From NCBI GenBank assembly GCA_007922305.1, contig ML677365.1, positions 15,742,293 to 15,806,292 on the forward strand: a stretch of 64,000 nt of DNA. Direction: 5' to 3'. The notes under the pieces were generated by a model. That model saw nothing but the letters and a program-made list of their open reading frames with translations, did no database searches and had not been told where the DNA came from. Shown piece after piece: positions 33,891 to 46,117 of the stretch. The DNA is from Dermatemys mawii. Lineage: Eukaryota > Chordata > Testudines > Dermatemydidae. Positions within the stretch are counted from its first letter, which is position 1; every line of letters starts with the position of its first letter. Position numbers and translations under genes: made by a program.

Positions 33891-34250
33891 CCAGTTTCAG
33901 AGGCATAGCTGTATTAGTCTGTATTAGCAAAAAAATGTGGAGTCCTTGTGGCACCTTAGAGACTAACAAATTTATTTGGGAATATGCTTTTGTGGGATAT
34001 AACCCACTTCATCAGATGCATGGAGTGAAAAATACAGAAACAGACAGCATGTGAAAAAATGGGAGTTGCCTTTCCAAGCGTAGGGTCAGTGCTAACGAGG
34101 CCAGTTCAATCAGGATGGACCTGACCCATTCCCAGCAGTTGACAAGACGATGTGAGTATCAATAGAGAGAAAATTACTTTTTGTAGTGACCCAGCCGTTT
34201 CCAGTCTATATTCAGGCCTAATTTGATGGTTTCAAGTTTGCAAATTAATT
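33891..34250 (+). repeat. Long relative of the fold-back repeat family
   Basis: The head TTTCAGAGGCATAGCTGTAT and TAGTCTGTATTAGC, then GGCACCTTAGAGACTAACAA and AACCCACTTCATCAGATGCA, matches the fold-back copies up to their hairpin loop. Here the sequence continues outward into a different 3' part (GACCTGACCCATTCCCAGCA, CCAGCCGTTTCCAGTCTATA) instead of folding back. It may be closer to the ancestral, non-palindromic form. The 3' border is unclear. Confidence 0.6.
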
Positions 34251-34800
34251 CCAGTTCGAGAAACTGCAGAACAATGATACCGTCTTTCCAGTCTTCTGGC
34301 ACTTCTTGTTCTTTCACCCATATTTCATTACAGAATTTTATTAGCTTCTAAATCAGAAGGTGCCAACCCTAGTATTTTCTACTATTTGAGGCCTTTGAGG
34401 TCTCCTTTAATTTCATGGGGTGTCATTGGTTCCTCTTCTATTTCTAAGGAAGAATTGGCATTTCTCTCAAATCTGTGTGTGATCAACAGCTCTGGACAGA
34501 TACTTTCTGCACCTGCTTACATCCTGTACCCTTTCCACTGTTCCCTGCTGTGTTTATTAGTGCACAGACTTGGATTACTGTACATTTGATGTGTCGTCTT
34601 TGCAGTCTGGCTGCTGCTGTTCTGTCGTTGACTGGCTGTCAAGCCACCAGAGTCTTTGTTGTGATGCTAGAAAGCATAATTACTACACTTCTTTCATGCA
34701 TTCTTCTTCCTGAGTATCAAATTGTACCACCATCAAACACCATCTTGCCATTCCCTGCCTATCTCATCACGCTGGTGCCAAGAATGTTCAGATAGTATTT
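34251..34800 (-). mobile_element. Possible antisense LINE remnant
   Basis: Minus-strand translation of 34310-34460 gives interrupted text that vaguely resembles the start of a LINE reverse transcriptase. I cannot name conserved motifs with confidence. It could equally be a continuation of the repeat at 33891. Confidence 0.2.
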
Positions 34801-36665
34801 TTTCAATTCTCCTGAAGCCTGTACGAGCTTTCATGTGCTATACAAAGTATGTACATTCCACATGACTACAGTTGTTACAGATTTGGTTGTAGGATTCAAT
34901 GTTTTGAGATTCCAGTTTCCTTTAAGCTTTCACTGAGATGTGTCATACTTGGGTTTTGCGCTCCGTCTGCACCTATCATCCTGAAGTTTTAGTTTAACTG
35001 AACTGTTCCTGCTGCAGTAAGTAAAGTTTTTACCTGAACGGGTCGCAAATCCATCTGCAGAACCATCCTCTGCTATTTGGTCATGGGACTGTGACTGTTA
35101 CTAACAGTGGCAGAGTTATTTGGACTGAGAAGAGATTTTTTTTTTTTTTAAAACCTAGCGATGCAAAACATTAATGACAAATGTTTTTTTTAAAACTTTC
35201 CTAACATTTAGTTTCCCATATTTTTTTCCCTCTGCCTTTTATTTCCCTGCTTAAGGACAAAATAAGTAACAATGATTTTTTATTTATAGACGCCCATGCT
35301 CAGAGACCTCTGGCAGCCTTGAAAAAAAATTATTTAAAACATATTTTTTCACATACAGGGAATTGTGCCCAAATAAAGCTGAAATCTGGAACAAAACAAG
35401 GCCTGTCGTCCAACCCCATCATGCAATACATAACCCAGCAATAAATAACATTATACCCTCTTTCTTTTTACATATGTACATGTTCACAAGCAGGGAGTGA
35501 TGCCTTTTGTTCATATGCACTTTAAAGGAAGGAAAAAAGATGTGAGGCAATATAGCTGACCAGACTGCCCTTGATTTTCGTGTGTAAGTTTCATCTGATC
35601 TCAGTTCAGAGCCCCCCATATGCAGAACATTCTCTGTGAACATATTTGCTAGTCCCTTTGTAGCTGTCTTTAAGGCTCAGGGTCAGACCTTTCTATTTAA
35701 GTGAACTCACTTTTGATTGTTTTACTTCCTCTTTTCCATATAATTTTCTTTTTTGTTATTTTTTTACATTTGCCCTTTTTTGGGGTGGCAGAGAGGCTCT
35801 CTCTCTCTCTCTCTTTCTCTTTCTGTGCTATTTGGCCTCACTCTGTTTTTTATTATTACTGCTTTATCCTTGCTACAGCATCCACATGCTTGGTACCGGT
35901 ACTGTAAAAATAAAGGGAAGAGGGCAATAAATTAATGGCATGCAAGATACAGGAGAGGTTGGGGTAGGTGCTTTTTATTTCCCTTTAAGAATTAAAACTT
36001 TTAGACTCTAATCCTGGAATGTCATCTGCTATCTTCTGAGGTCCCTAGTGGATCAGATTGCAGGATCTGGTCTTTAATCAGAGCTCCTCCTTATCTCCTG
36101 GTTGAATAACAAACCTTTCAGATCATTTGGGTTGAAAACTTGGTATAGTAGTTCCAAGCCCTCCTAAATATCAGATTGTGTCACATTGATGTCAGTCAGT
36201 CCTGTCTCTAATAGAAGCTGACACTCTAAAGCCCTGCAGAAATGTTGAACTGCTGATTTAAAAACTCTAAGGAGAACAAAGCTCTCCCAAGTTCCTTGTT
36301 TGGTGTAAGAGAAGAAACTCATTGCGATCAGATTTATTACAGTCTAAGGCCCAGATCCTACAATGAGCCCTGCATGAGTCCTGCATGAGCCCTGCATGAG
36401 TCCTGTTGATCTCAGTGAGGCTCCCCATGGGGGGTCTTCCTGCACAAAGGCAATTGCAGAATTAGAACCTAAAAAGCTAACACGGAAAAGAGGAAGAGGA
36501 GACAGGGAAAATAAATAAGAGTGAATTAAGGAAATGAAAGTCTGAGGAGGAGTGAATATCAGTTTTGATAGGAAGGAAAAGGCTTTTTACAGCAGACACT
36601 TAATTTTAGGTATTCACTGGTTTCCTTAAAGCCTGTTGTTGTTTTCCTAATTTTTGGTTCTAGGA
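34801..36665 (+). other. STK3 intron, unassigned, with simple repeats
   Basis: AT-rich, with a poly-T run at about 35131-35145 and a CT microsatellite at 35796-35824. A diverged relic at 36350-36440 contains a local triplication of GAGCCCTGCAT / GAGTCCTGCAT. No exon signature. Confidence 0.45.
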
Positions 36666-36984
36666 CAGGGGAAGGCAACCTATGGTATATGTGCCAGAGG
36701 CGGCACACGGGCTGATTTTCAGTGGCACTCACACTGCCCGGATTCTGGCCACCGGTCTGGGGGGCTCTGTATTTTAATTTAATTTTAAATGAAGCTTCTT
36801 AAACATTTTAAAAACCTTATTTACTTTACATACAACAATAGTTTAGTTATATGTTATAGACTTATAAAAAGAGACCGTCTAAAAACGTTAAAATGTATTA
36901 GTGGCATACGAAACCTTAAATTAGAGTGACTAAATGAAGACTCGGCACACCACTTTTGAAAGGTTCCCGACCCCTGTTCTAGGA
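36658..36984. mobile_element. hAT (Charlie-like) miniature element with perfect target duplication
   Basis: Element 36666-36976 starts CAGGGGAAGGCAACCTATGG and ends (reverse-complemented) CAGGGGTCGGGAACCTTTCA. It is flanked by a perfect 8-base duplication TTCTAGGA (36658-36665 and 36977-36984). The interior is AT-rich and non-coding. Confidence 0.92.
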
Positions 36985-38634
36985 GCTGCCTATACTTCAT
37001 TGTATCTATTGTACCTATGTATCAATACTACCTATAAATTAGCTCTTTAGAACCTACCAATTTTGTTCAAGGTATTTCATTCATATTTATTACCAATAAA
37101 TAAATAAATAAAACTAGTAGTTTATATTTCAGAAAAAATTCTGTGACTACAGAAATATAACTGACAATTTCAGAAATTTCATGGTATGTTTCCCTGCCAT
37201 TTTGAAAAGTTTCCTACATTCTTGACTATCATACATATTATGGAATTAATGTTGTAATGTTAGGGTTCTAGGCACTGATCTTTACAATAAACTGCACAAA
37301 AAGCCACTCTTTAACTGGAAAAGATGTTCATGCATGTTATTGTTTCCTGCACGTAAGCTGGTATTTAATAGAGAGAGCCAACATTCCAGTTAACATTTAT
37401 GCTGCAAAGCTCCATATTATCTTCTAAAGTGGAACTTATACATTTTCTGAAAATCTAATCAAGTGATGTCAGTATATCCCCTTGTGTATTGTTGTAGTAA
37501 TAGAGAATATCAAAAAGTTAGTGAGGCATGACTTTCCTTTCCTGTAAGCTTGTTAGCTGTTCTTAATTGGGTTTTGCTTTTCCAAATGATCACTTAAATG
37601 GCTTGTAAAATTACCCAACTACCTATGTCAGATCAATCCATCTCCAGTTTCCTGATGAGTCTAGCTTTTTTCAGTACAAGAGAATTGGTGTTATAATGAG
37701 TTTTTGGTCTTTAGATAGTTCTTTCACAGTTAAAGATGTCTGTTAAAAATTCTGATTATTGTTCCCATCTTTTTCACAGTTTTAGATGTTGTACAGCTCT
37801 GGGAATAGTATTAATTAATTACCAGTTTGTTGAAGATTAGCCTGGAAATCAGTATATTATGGGCCTAATTTTCAGAGGAGATGAGCTTCTGCACATTGGC
37901 TTCTCATTCATTTCGAATGGTTTAACCACATTTACTGAACCTGTACTGAATATCATTTGTTCTGGTCCAAAGGTTTTGTCTGTTTGCGCTGAGACAATTG
38001 TTTGCTCATCAATCTGCTGAGTCATTTTTCTAGCATATACAGGTCCTTAAAATGAGAAGGTAACTGTTCATCCAAGCCCTTTCAATCCTTGGTCTCTCTG
38101 CTGAGATTGCTAATAAGACTGCTCATTAATGCTTTTTGTGGTAGTGTTTTTTATAAATGGGAAGTGCTTTTAAGTTGCATGTCAAAGAACCTCTCTGGGA
38201 AAAATCATGTTGACAGCTCTGATTCAAGAGCTATTGCAGAGTATGTACTTAACATGGATTCCTTCTTTACTTTGCATGAAGCAGAGGTATTGTACAACTC
38301 AACCTAGAAAGGGCTAATGGGTTTACTATAGTGAAGTCATTGATTTTATTTTCCTTTATTTTGATCTGAAAAAGCAGATAAAAAGTTAACAGAGCCAATT
38401 TTACAGGTCTTGTTTTCAGAAAGCAAAAACTATATTTGTGTGTATTAAAACAAACAAACTTATTTCATACAGAAGTCTTCAAACTTGAATTCATGGTTCC
38501 TTCAAGGTTTGTGGATATTCAGGTGACCCACAGAATAGGTGGATTTTCCTTTTAATTATCAGAACAATTTACATTTTGTGTATGTGTTTGTCACATACAT
38601 GGAATACATGGCTGCATCTATTTGAAAAAGGAGA
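36985..38634 (+). other. STK3 intron, no recognised feature
   Basis: AT-rich intron with a short TAAA repeat at about 37095-37112. The stretch at 38075-38100 (CTTTCAATCCTTGGTCTCT) also occurs at 18240-18262, indicating an unnamed old repeat. Confidence 0.4.
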
Positions 38635-38954
38635 AACAGTTATGTATTGTAACTATGGTTCTTTGAGATTTGACACAGATGTGTATTCCAAGACCTACTG
38701 TCTGTCCCTCTGAATCAGAGTCTAGTCTCTGGGTGTTTGGTGCAAAGATACTGGGGGTGGGGGGGGTGGGGTTCGGGGAAGCACTGCCTCCTACAACCCC
38801 GAGAGGGGCTACGGACACAAGGTGCAAGCACTGCCACTCTGCAGGTACTGCTAGGCAAATTCTCTGGCTCCAGTGTGCAGAGTGAATGCATACGTAAGTG
38901 GAATACACATCTGCATCACATCTCAAAGAATCACAGTTACAGTAAGTAACTGTT
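38635..38954. mobile_element. DIRS-derived terminal fold-back element
   Basis: The left arm starts AACAGTTATGTATTGTAACT and the reverse complement of the right arm starts AACAGTTACTTACTGTAACT. The inverted similarity continues through GGTTCTTTGAGAT and CAGATGTGTATTCCA, about 55 bases per arm. The same terminal motif (TTCTTTGAGAT) ends the DIRS copies. The GC-rich centre (38745-38830) has no coding content. I infer a miniature element made of two DIRS ends. Confidence 0.65.
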
Positions 38955-41027
38955 TCAGTTAATTATAGTACATTTTTGTTCATATTGGGCTTTAAATTCT
39001 TTCAGACATATTAAGGAGACCTTAGAGATCTAAGAGACCCTAGAGATCCTTGGTTGTGAGTCTTTCTGCAGGATCAGTGTAGAAAGACCTATTAGCATAG
39101 TCCCAGCTCTTTCGTTCCCAGCCAATATAGAATTGTTTTATTCAGTATAGAGAGGTTTTTCAGTCTAGGTGTTTAAAATAGTTCTAAAGATGGGACTGCT
39201 ACTGTTTTCCTTGGGAGATTGTTCAGAGTGTAAGGGGCCTCACTGTTTTCTGATATCCACCCTTTTTGATGTTCACTTGGACCATCCTAAACAACTCCTC
39301 ACCCTCTGGCGTTTACACCCTTTAAGTGCATTAGGATACTAAACATATATTATGTATCTCAAATGTTATAGCATTGTACTGAAAATCATTTTAATGACTG
39401 TGTGCATGTTTTGGCATCTGCAGTACAGAGAGGTTAAAACTAATTACAAGGTTTCTATTCATTCTGCCAACCATGACAGAATAATGTATTTTGCTATTGG
39501 TATTGTTCAATTTAATTATTCTATTTTACAGTTGTGATGTAATACATACTGGTCATTTAATACTTGTACATGCTTTTTATTAATCTAGGCTTTACCTATA
39601 CATTAAAAAAAATCCATTGTTCACACAGATTAATCTTCATAAAATACTTTTCTTCAGGGAATACATCATCACTGAGATATTTTTCCTTAATGAAGACATC
39701 AGGTGGGTTTCATCAAAACATGCATTACAGTGGAATATATTCCTATTTAAATTGGAACATTTACACAAAATTGATTTCTCCCCTGCACAGTCCTCGAAAT
39801 AGGGTTACGTGTTTTGGAGTAGAATGACAGAGCTGCAGTCAAATTAAGTTTTGTTTCTTCATTGTATTAGATGTAACAATTTATATTTTTAAAGATAAAC
39901 TTTATATGACATCCTGATGATCCTTCTTGGAAAAAAATTCCCGTAATAGCAATAAAGATACTAGAGAGCCATTTGGGGACATCTAATTTCATGTTGTCTT
40001 TACCACCAGTACTGCCAAGATGGAATAGATGTACTGAGTGTCCATGATAGTCTCCACATTCCTCCAGTCACATCAATTTCTCAGCCTGTTAAAGGCATTG
40101 TGGCTTCTTTCCCAAAACTGTCAAAAAAGGACTGGAGTGGGATTACCGTTAGCATTAACCCACAACCAGCCAGAATATTTTTAAACAGCACTGCCTTTGT
40201 CTACTCTGAGTACTAAGAAATGTTTAATAATGTGTTATTTAAACACATTTTTAATACAACTTACTTCCTCAATGTAGGCAAAGCCCACAGATACTGCTCC
40301 CAGCCTTCCTGCTTTAAGAAACTACTACTGTGCTATTAGTGACCTACTAAGTGTCTCTGTTCCATCCAGGGAAGCAGGAAGGAGAGAGGGAAGATCCTTA
40401 GTAGAAACATGGAGTCCAGGTTGAGCTAGATACAAGTAAGAAAACAATTCAAAGAGATTTGGGAAGGTGCTGATAGTCACTTAGAAACAGGAGGTTGTAT
40501 TGTGGTGAGAAAGCACCAGGTTGCGAAGCTGCAAAGAAAATAAGAAAGTTGCATTAAATCTTAGGATCCAATGCTAATCCTCTTTGCAACATTTCAGTAA
40601 CATGGCTTTGTTCATGGCAACTGTATTTTTCTGGGAGACACAGAATTGTATCTCATTCCTTTTCAGGATACTTGGCATTTACACTTGATGAAAGTCTGGT
40701 AGGATTTAGTAGACAATTATATCCTGACTTTAGAATTTTGTATGATCATTCATAAACCCTGAAAAAATTATTATTCTTTATTAAATTCTATAAGTAACTT
40801 GTACAGTCACCTATTAAATTTGTACAGAACCATATACGTTTATCCCTATTACATTCTATAGGATTCTTCCAGCTTATAGACCTGGGTCATGCTACAGATT
40901 TATTGAGGCATGGTGGTGGGATCCCTCAGTGCAGAGTTTTGGAGTAGTGAATTCACACTGTGCACAGATCTACTGCCAACACCTCTGTTACACGCACAAT
41001 TCCCTGCTCTATAATAGACATTATTAT
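38955..41027 (+). other. STK3 intron, no recognised feature
   Basis: AT-rich intron without intact coding frames or a repeat I can name. Confidence 0.4.
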
Positions 41028-42180
41028 TTCTATTACTGTAGCACTTAAGAGGCCTAATTGTGGTCTAGGACCCCATTGTGCCAGGCGCCATACAATCGCA
41101 AAACAATATAGTCCCTGACCCAAAAAGTTTACATTCTAAATATAACCCAGACCACCAGATGGATGGAGATGGACAGATTGGAGGTGGGAGTGAATGAGAG
41201 ATGAGAGATAAGGGAAGGATGGGGGTAGGCTGTGAAAGACTTGTTAAGGTGAAATCAAGTAATCATGATTGGTTGGTGAGCTGCCGCTTTGGGGAGGCTA
41301 GTCTGGCAGTCCTTGCCCTTTCCGTCCAAAGCCCCACCTCCCGCATGCTGGAGCCCCAAAACCTCACTTTCCCTAACAGGAGAATCCCTGAGGAGCTCTG
41401 CCAACCCACCACCTATCCTCTCTCTCAGGGCCAGGCCAAGACGCCAGCCCACCCCTGTTGAGAGCAGAGCTGGCCCCAGCACCAGGTTGAGCCTCCAGCC
41501 CCTGACCCCTCACAGTCCCCTTGAGCATTGGGCCAGTCTCAGCTTCAGGTTGAGCCACAAGCTTCTCCCGCCTCTGAAGGCCCTCCACTGGTGCCAACCC
41601 CTTGAGCCGCGACCCCCCTAGCTGAGCCGCTGGCCCCAGCACCTGGATGAGCCTCCTCAATCCCCTGCCTGCCTCCGGTTCTCTGCTGGCTCTCCATGTC
41701 CCTCCTCACTCCCCCATCCCCAAGGAGGAGGGACACAGTGAGCAGCGGGGACGTCCAGAGGTGGGAGCATAGTGGAGGAGACATGGCAGGAGCAGGCAGC
41801 AGCTGGGGGCGGGCTTCGAGGAAGGGGTGGGGCCACCATGGCCGAGGTGTCTGGTGGCGGGTTGGCGGCAGAGCTAGGGATACCTGCCACCCATGCAAGT
41901 AATTTATGTTGGATACAGTAGAGAAGGGGGAGCCAATAGAGGAATGCAAAAAAAGGTGTGACATGGGGAAAATGACCTTTGCAGCAGCATTCTGAATGGA
42001 TACAAGTGGGGCAAGAATGTGTTTGTCCAGGCCAGAGAAAAGGATGCTGTAGTAATTGAGACATAAAATATAAGAGCCTGGACGAGAGTGTTAGCGGTGG
42101 GGATGGATAGGAAAGGCTGTATATTAGCGATGTTATGGAGAAAGAATCCGCAAGATTTAGACAGAGCCTGTCAATGAGGA
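41028..42180 (-). mobile_element. L2-like LINE 3' part, antisense, split by a hAT
   Basis: The 3' tail lies at 41028-41140 (TGTGCCAGGCGCCATACAAT and AATATAGTCCCTGACCC on the + strand). The body resumes at 41896-42180, where the minus strand encodes a fragment typical of the end of L2-type reverse transcriptases (IHSECCCKGHF, then TPFFAFLYWLPLLYCI). A hAT element at 41264-41895 separates the parts. Strongly decayed. Confidence 0.6.
41256..41903. mobile_element. GC-rich hAT-like element with perfect target duplication
   Basis: The 632-base insert 41264-41895 is flanked by a perfect 8-base duplication CAAGTAAT (41256-41263 and 41896-41903). Its ends read CATGATTGG and, reverse-complemented, CATGGGTGG. 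The insert is GC-rich, with repeated GAGCCGCTGGCCCCAGCACC-type units and several long chance frames on both strands. The flanks belong to one antisense L2-like LINE. Confidence 0.75.
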
Positions 42181-42190
42181 CCTAAAAGAG

Positions 42191-42360
42191 TGGTGGACAA
42201 TCTGCGGCCCGTGGGCTGCGCGCGACCCATCAGGGTAGTCTGCTGGCAGGACACGAGACAGTTTATTTATATTGGCTGTCCACAGGCACAGCTGCCCACA
42301 ACTCCCAGTGGCCGCAGTTCACTGTTCCCAGCCAATGGGATCTGTGGGAAGTGACAGCCA
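42191..42360. mobile_element. Partial hAT-like repeat
   Basis: The left end GTGGTGGACAATCTGCGGCC and the body TGCCCACAACTCCCAGTGGC with CCAGCCAATGGGATCTGTGG fit a frequent reptile hAT-type repeat. The right terminus is missing. Confidence 0.45.
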
Positions 42361-43039
42361 GCAGAATCATTGTGTTTAAGCTCAAGGTATATAGAATTGT
42401 GTTTAATAGGTGTTTTATTAAAATACAAAATTCAATAAAGAAAGTTAGCATGCATTTTAAATAACTTATTTATAAGAGAGTGCTCATGTGATATTATATG
42501 CATACTGTATCCAGATAACTGGAGTCATTCACTGGTTATTTGCTTGCAGCACTATTTCAAGGAGAAATATTGAAACAAGGAAGAGGAGAAGAACTACAGG
42601 ACATATACTGCTTTTCCAGTGTAAAACCAAGTAGAAAGGGAACAGCTTCCCAAGGTTGCATAGCTTTTGTAAAGCTGCCAGACTCTGTGTTCTGTTCCCT
42701 TCTATTGTGTAGGAAGAAGGGGAGCATATGACTTTTAATGAATTATGCTTCCTTCAAAGGAACTCAAGGACAAATACACTAATCCATGCTGGACTAGAGT
42801 TTTAAAAACTGAAAAGCAGACAATAGAAAGATTTTGTCAAGTGGCAGTTTCAATGTCATGTTGATAAGCTATATTAGTTCATGATATTTAAGTGCAGAGT
42901 TTATGTAAAGTAAATGAAAAGTTATATGTCTCACTTAGTATAATGAACTATTCATATCTTTGAAAGAATCCAAATGTCAAATTCATTCCCAAGACAGTGT
43001 TGTACTTAAACTCAGTATTCAAAACAAATTTCTCAAATT
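42361..43039 (+). other. STK3 intron, no recognised feature
   Basis: AT-rich intronic sequence. Confidence 0.4.
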
Positions 43040-44385
43040 TCTTTGTGTGTCAAGATAATAGAGTGGTTGATAAAGGACCCGATTAACAGAGAATTAACAG
43101 AGGGTAATGTAATTAATGCAAATCAACATGGGTTATGGAAAATACATCCTGTCCAACTAAGTTGATATCTTTTTTTGATGAGATTACAGCTAAATGGTAT
43201 AAAATTAAGATGACACACATTAAATAGATTAAAAAGGGGCTAACTGAAAGGTCCCTAAATGTAAATGTCATAGAGATTTGTCATAGAGCAGGCATGCTTC
43301 CAGTGAGATCCTTCAGGGATCAGCTCTTGGCTCTATGCAATTTAACACTTTTTTATCAGGGTTCTGGAAGAAAACATAAAATTATCACCAGTAAAGTTTG
43401 CAAATGACATAAAAATTGGGGGAGTGGTAAATGAAGATGATAGGTCACAGATTTGAAGTGATCTGGATTGCTTGGTAAACTCAGCGCATGGAAACAATAT
43501 GCATGTTAATGTGGCTAAATGTATACATCTAGGAACAAAGAATGTTACAGGATGGGGGATTCTATCCTGGAAAACAGTGACTCTGAAAAAGATTTGTGGG
43601 TTCTGGTGGTTAATCAGCTGAACATGCTCTCCCAATGTGAGGCTGTGGCCAAAGAGATAATGTAATCCTTGCATCATGACAGGTTTAAGATTAGCAGCCG
43701 TATTAGTCTGTATCCGTAAACAAAATAAGATTAGTCTCTAAGGTGCCACAAGTACTCCTTGTTTTATTAATGTAATCCTTGGATCCATAAATAGAGGAAT
43801 TGAAGTAGGAATAGAGAAGTTATTTTGCCTCTGTATTTGGCATTGGTGAGGCTGCTGCTGGAATACTGTGTCCAGTTCTGGTGCCCACAATTCATGAAGG
43901 GTGCTGATAAATTAGAAGGGGATCAGAGAAGAGCTGTGAGAATGATTAAAGAATTAGAAAACATGCCTTAAAGTGTTATACTCAAAGCACTCCATCTATT
44001 AAGCTTAACAAAGGGAAGATTAAAGGGAGACTTGATTATAGTCTATAAGTATCTACATTGGGAACAAATATTTAATAATTGCCTAGCAGAGGAAGGTATA
44101 GCATGAACCAATGGCTGAAACTGAAGGTAGACAAATTCAGACTATAAATAAGGTATAACTTTTTTAACAGTGTGCATAATTAACCATTGGAACAATTTAC
44201 CTAGGGTCATGGTGGATTTTCTATCACTGACAATTTTTAAATCAAGATTGGATATTTTTCTAAAAGATAATCTCTAGGAATTATTTTGAGGGAGTTCTAG
44301 GGCCTGTGTTATTCAGGAAATAAGATTAACTGGTCAGAATGGTTCCTTCTATCCATGGAATCTATTAATCTATAAATTGTAGGCT
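43040..44385 (+). mobile_element. CR1 LINE 3' part, sense
   Basis: Decayed CR1 reverse transcriptase in + orientation. Recognisable coding patches include the region around 43380-43440 (leading to an Ala/Phe-Asn-Asp motif in place of FADD) and 43790-43950, which encodes the [17 protein letters not shown] end of the RT. The 3' untranslated end is at about 44330-44385 (GAATGGTTCCTTCTATCCAT). It is split by a fold-back repeat at 43672-43767. Confidence 0.75.
43658..43781 (+). repeat. Fold-back SINE-like repeat, short copy 3, in CR1
   Basis: The flanking direct repeat TAATGTAATCCTTG is 14 bp and perfect (43658-43671 and 43768-43781). The head TAGCAGCCGTATTAGTCTGT is followed immediately by the inverted tail TTAGTCTCTAAGGTGCCACA, so the hairpin centre is missing. 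About ten extra bases (43672-43681) lie between the left duplication and the head. Confidence 0.8.
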
Positions 44386-45046
44386 CTGCTAGCCATCATG
44401 TGTCTGACTATTTGTTGACTGAGATCCCAATTTTGCAATTAGATAAGCTCGTACAGTGCCCCATAGAAATGTGGCCCCATGCAGATCCAATTGCAGTGCC
44501 CCCCATCCACCTCACCGCCTTTTTAAACTAAGATTTCTTTGGTAAAAGTAATTTTTAAGGTAACATATTTACAACTACTTTAGAAAAGTTAAATTCTTAC
44601 AGCTATCTGTTATGGGGATATAATTTTCTTTCTTTTCAGTATAGTTTTCATATTTTCTTTACATACGATGATTGTAGTTTTATAGGTTCTTGAAAGAATG
44701 TGCATAAGGTTTTTATTCAATAAGGTAAATACACAGGCTTTCAGACTAAAAAGTTCTTTTAATTGTGTATTTTGCAAAAGAGACCTTCATGCACCTCAAA
44801 CTAGTGTATTTGTTAGTGTAAAAATTCTTCCCGTGTGTGTCATGGTGGATCCCACATAGATGTATATTTGCCTCATGCATGTGAGCTCATCAACTTGTGA
44901 ATAGCAGAGACCATCACTCTGTGTCTCCCTATACCACGGTGCAGTGGCTGTAATGGAAGGCCTAATGGGTGGAGCAGTTTTAACCCTTCTTCAGTTCCCC
45001 CTTATCATCCATGACAGTGAGAAGGCACCTGAACTGTAATGTGGTG
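44386..45046 (+). other. STK3 intron, no recognised feature
   Basis: AT-rich sequence with no exon or named repeat. Confidence 0.4.
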
Positions 45047-45180
45047 TGTTGTTTATTATTTGTATTACTGAAGCACCTGAGGGACTTAGTCATGGACCAG
45101 AACCCCATTGTACTAGGTGCTGTACAAACAGAAGACAAAAAGATGGTCCTTGCTTGATAGAGCTTACAGTATATGACAGG
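45047..45180 (-). mobile_element. L2-like LINE 3' tail, antisense
   Basis: Contains CAGAACCCCATTGTACTAGG, TGCTGTACAAACAGAAGACA and AAAGATGGTCCTTGCTTGAT, the reverse complement of the tail seen at 18900-18985. Confidence 0.55.
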
Positions 45181-46117
45181 AGACAACAGATGGAGCCAGA
45201 CAGACAGGGGGGTACAAGGAAAATATATGACAGTATTGGTCATCATGATAGGCTGTGGTGTCATCACAGTAGCAGCCTAGCTGTATCAAGATTTTTTGTA
45301 GGCAGCATGGCAAAGAAAAGTTTTAAAAAGGGGGTAGAAAGAGAAGAATAAAGTGGCTTTATGGATGTTTCTGGGCAGTACCTCCCAAGTGTGAGGGGCA
45401 GCGTGTTGTGGGGGAAGTTTAAGACCTCCATATTAGCTTGAGTTGATGGCTAGACACCTACTATAAGATGTCAGAGAGACAAGACAAGATTTTAAATTGG
45501 ACAAAAGGAAAAACAGGCCTGGAGCAGAGGTAGAACTGTAAATTATCTGGATCCACTTAGTAGTTGAATCTGTCCCCATCCTCCCTTTAACTCAAATATT
45601 TGACAAAATCTCTCTTCTTATGAAATTTCTCATTGAAAAATTTTCAGAGGACATTAAAAATGGGTGAGTGAACTTTAGGCACTTGTTTCGTAAAGACAAG
45701 ATGGTACTGAAACCTTATGCAAAATTCAGGCCCTATGTGGCCCTTAAACCAATCAACCAATTTAACTGTGTTCTTTCCAAGGCCAATTTTCCACACAAGG
45801 GGGAAAGAAGCTCCAGGCCTTGGATATATCCAATGCTCTTTGAAAGAACTTAAGTAGGAACAAATCTTTCAGACTGTCCTTATGTCTATTTTCCTTGGCT
45901 GGCCACTCTGAGGATCAGGTCATACACATACACTGAACTTAATTGCTTGATCAGATGCCAAATTTGGGGAAATGATACTCATCCTCTATTCAACTGATGC
46001 AGCTGATATTTCTCATCCCCACTATTCTGAAGAAAATACTCCTTGTGTAAGGAATATATACAGTTTAAGAATGCATAGTACAGTATAAGGATACATATGG
46101 ATGCATAGTCAAAGAAG
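45181..46117 (+). other. STK3 intron, no recognised feature
   Basis: No exon or named repeat. The first part (45181-45480) could still be diverged L2-like body. Confidence 0.35.

Noticed and set aside
36360..36402. CRISPR-like short repeats
   Set aside because: The GAGCCCTGCAT units form a small direct expansion without spacers in a vertebrate intron.
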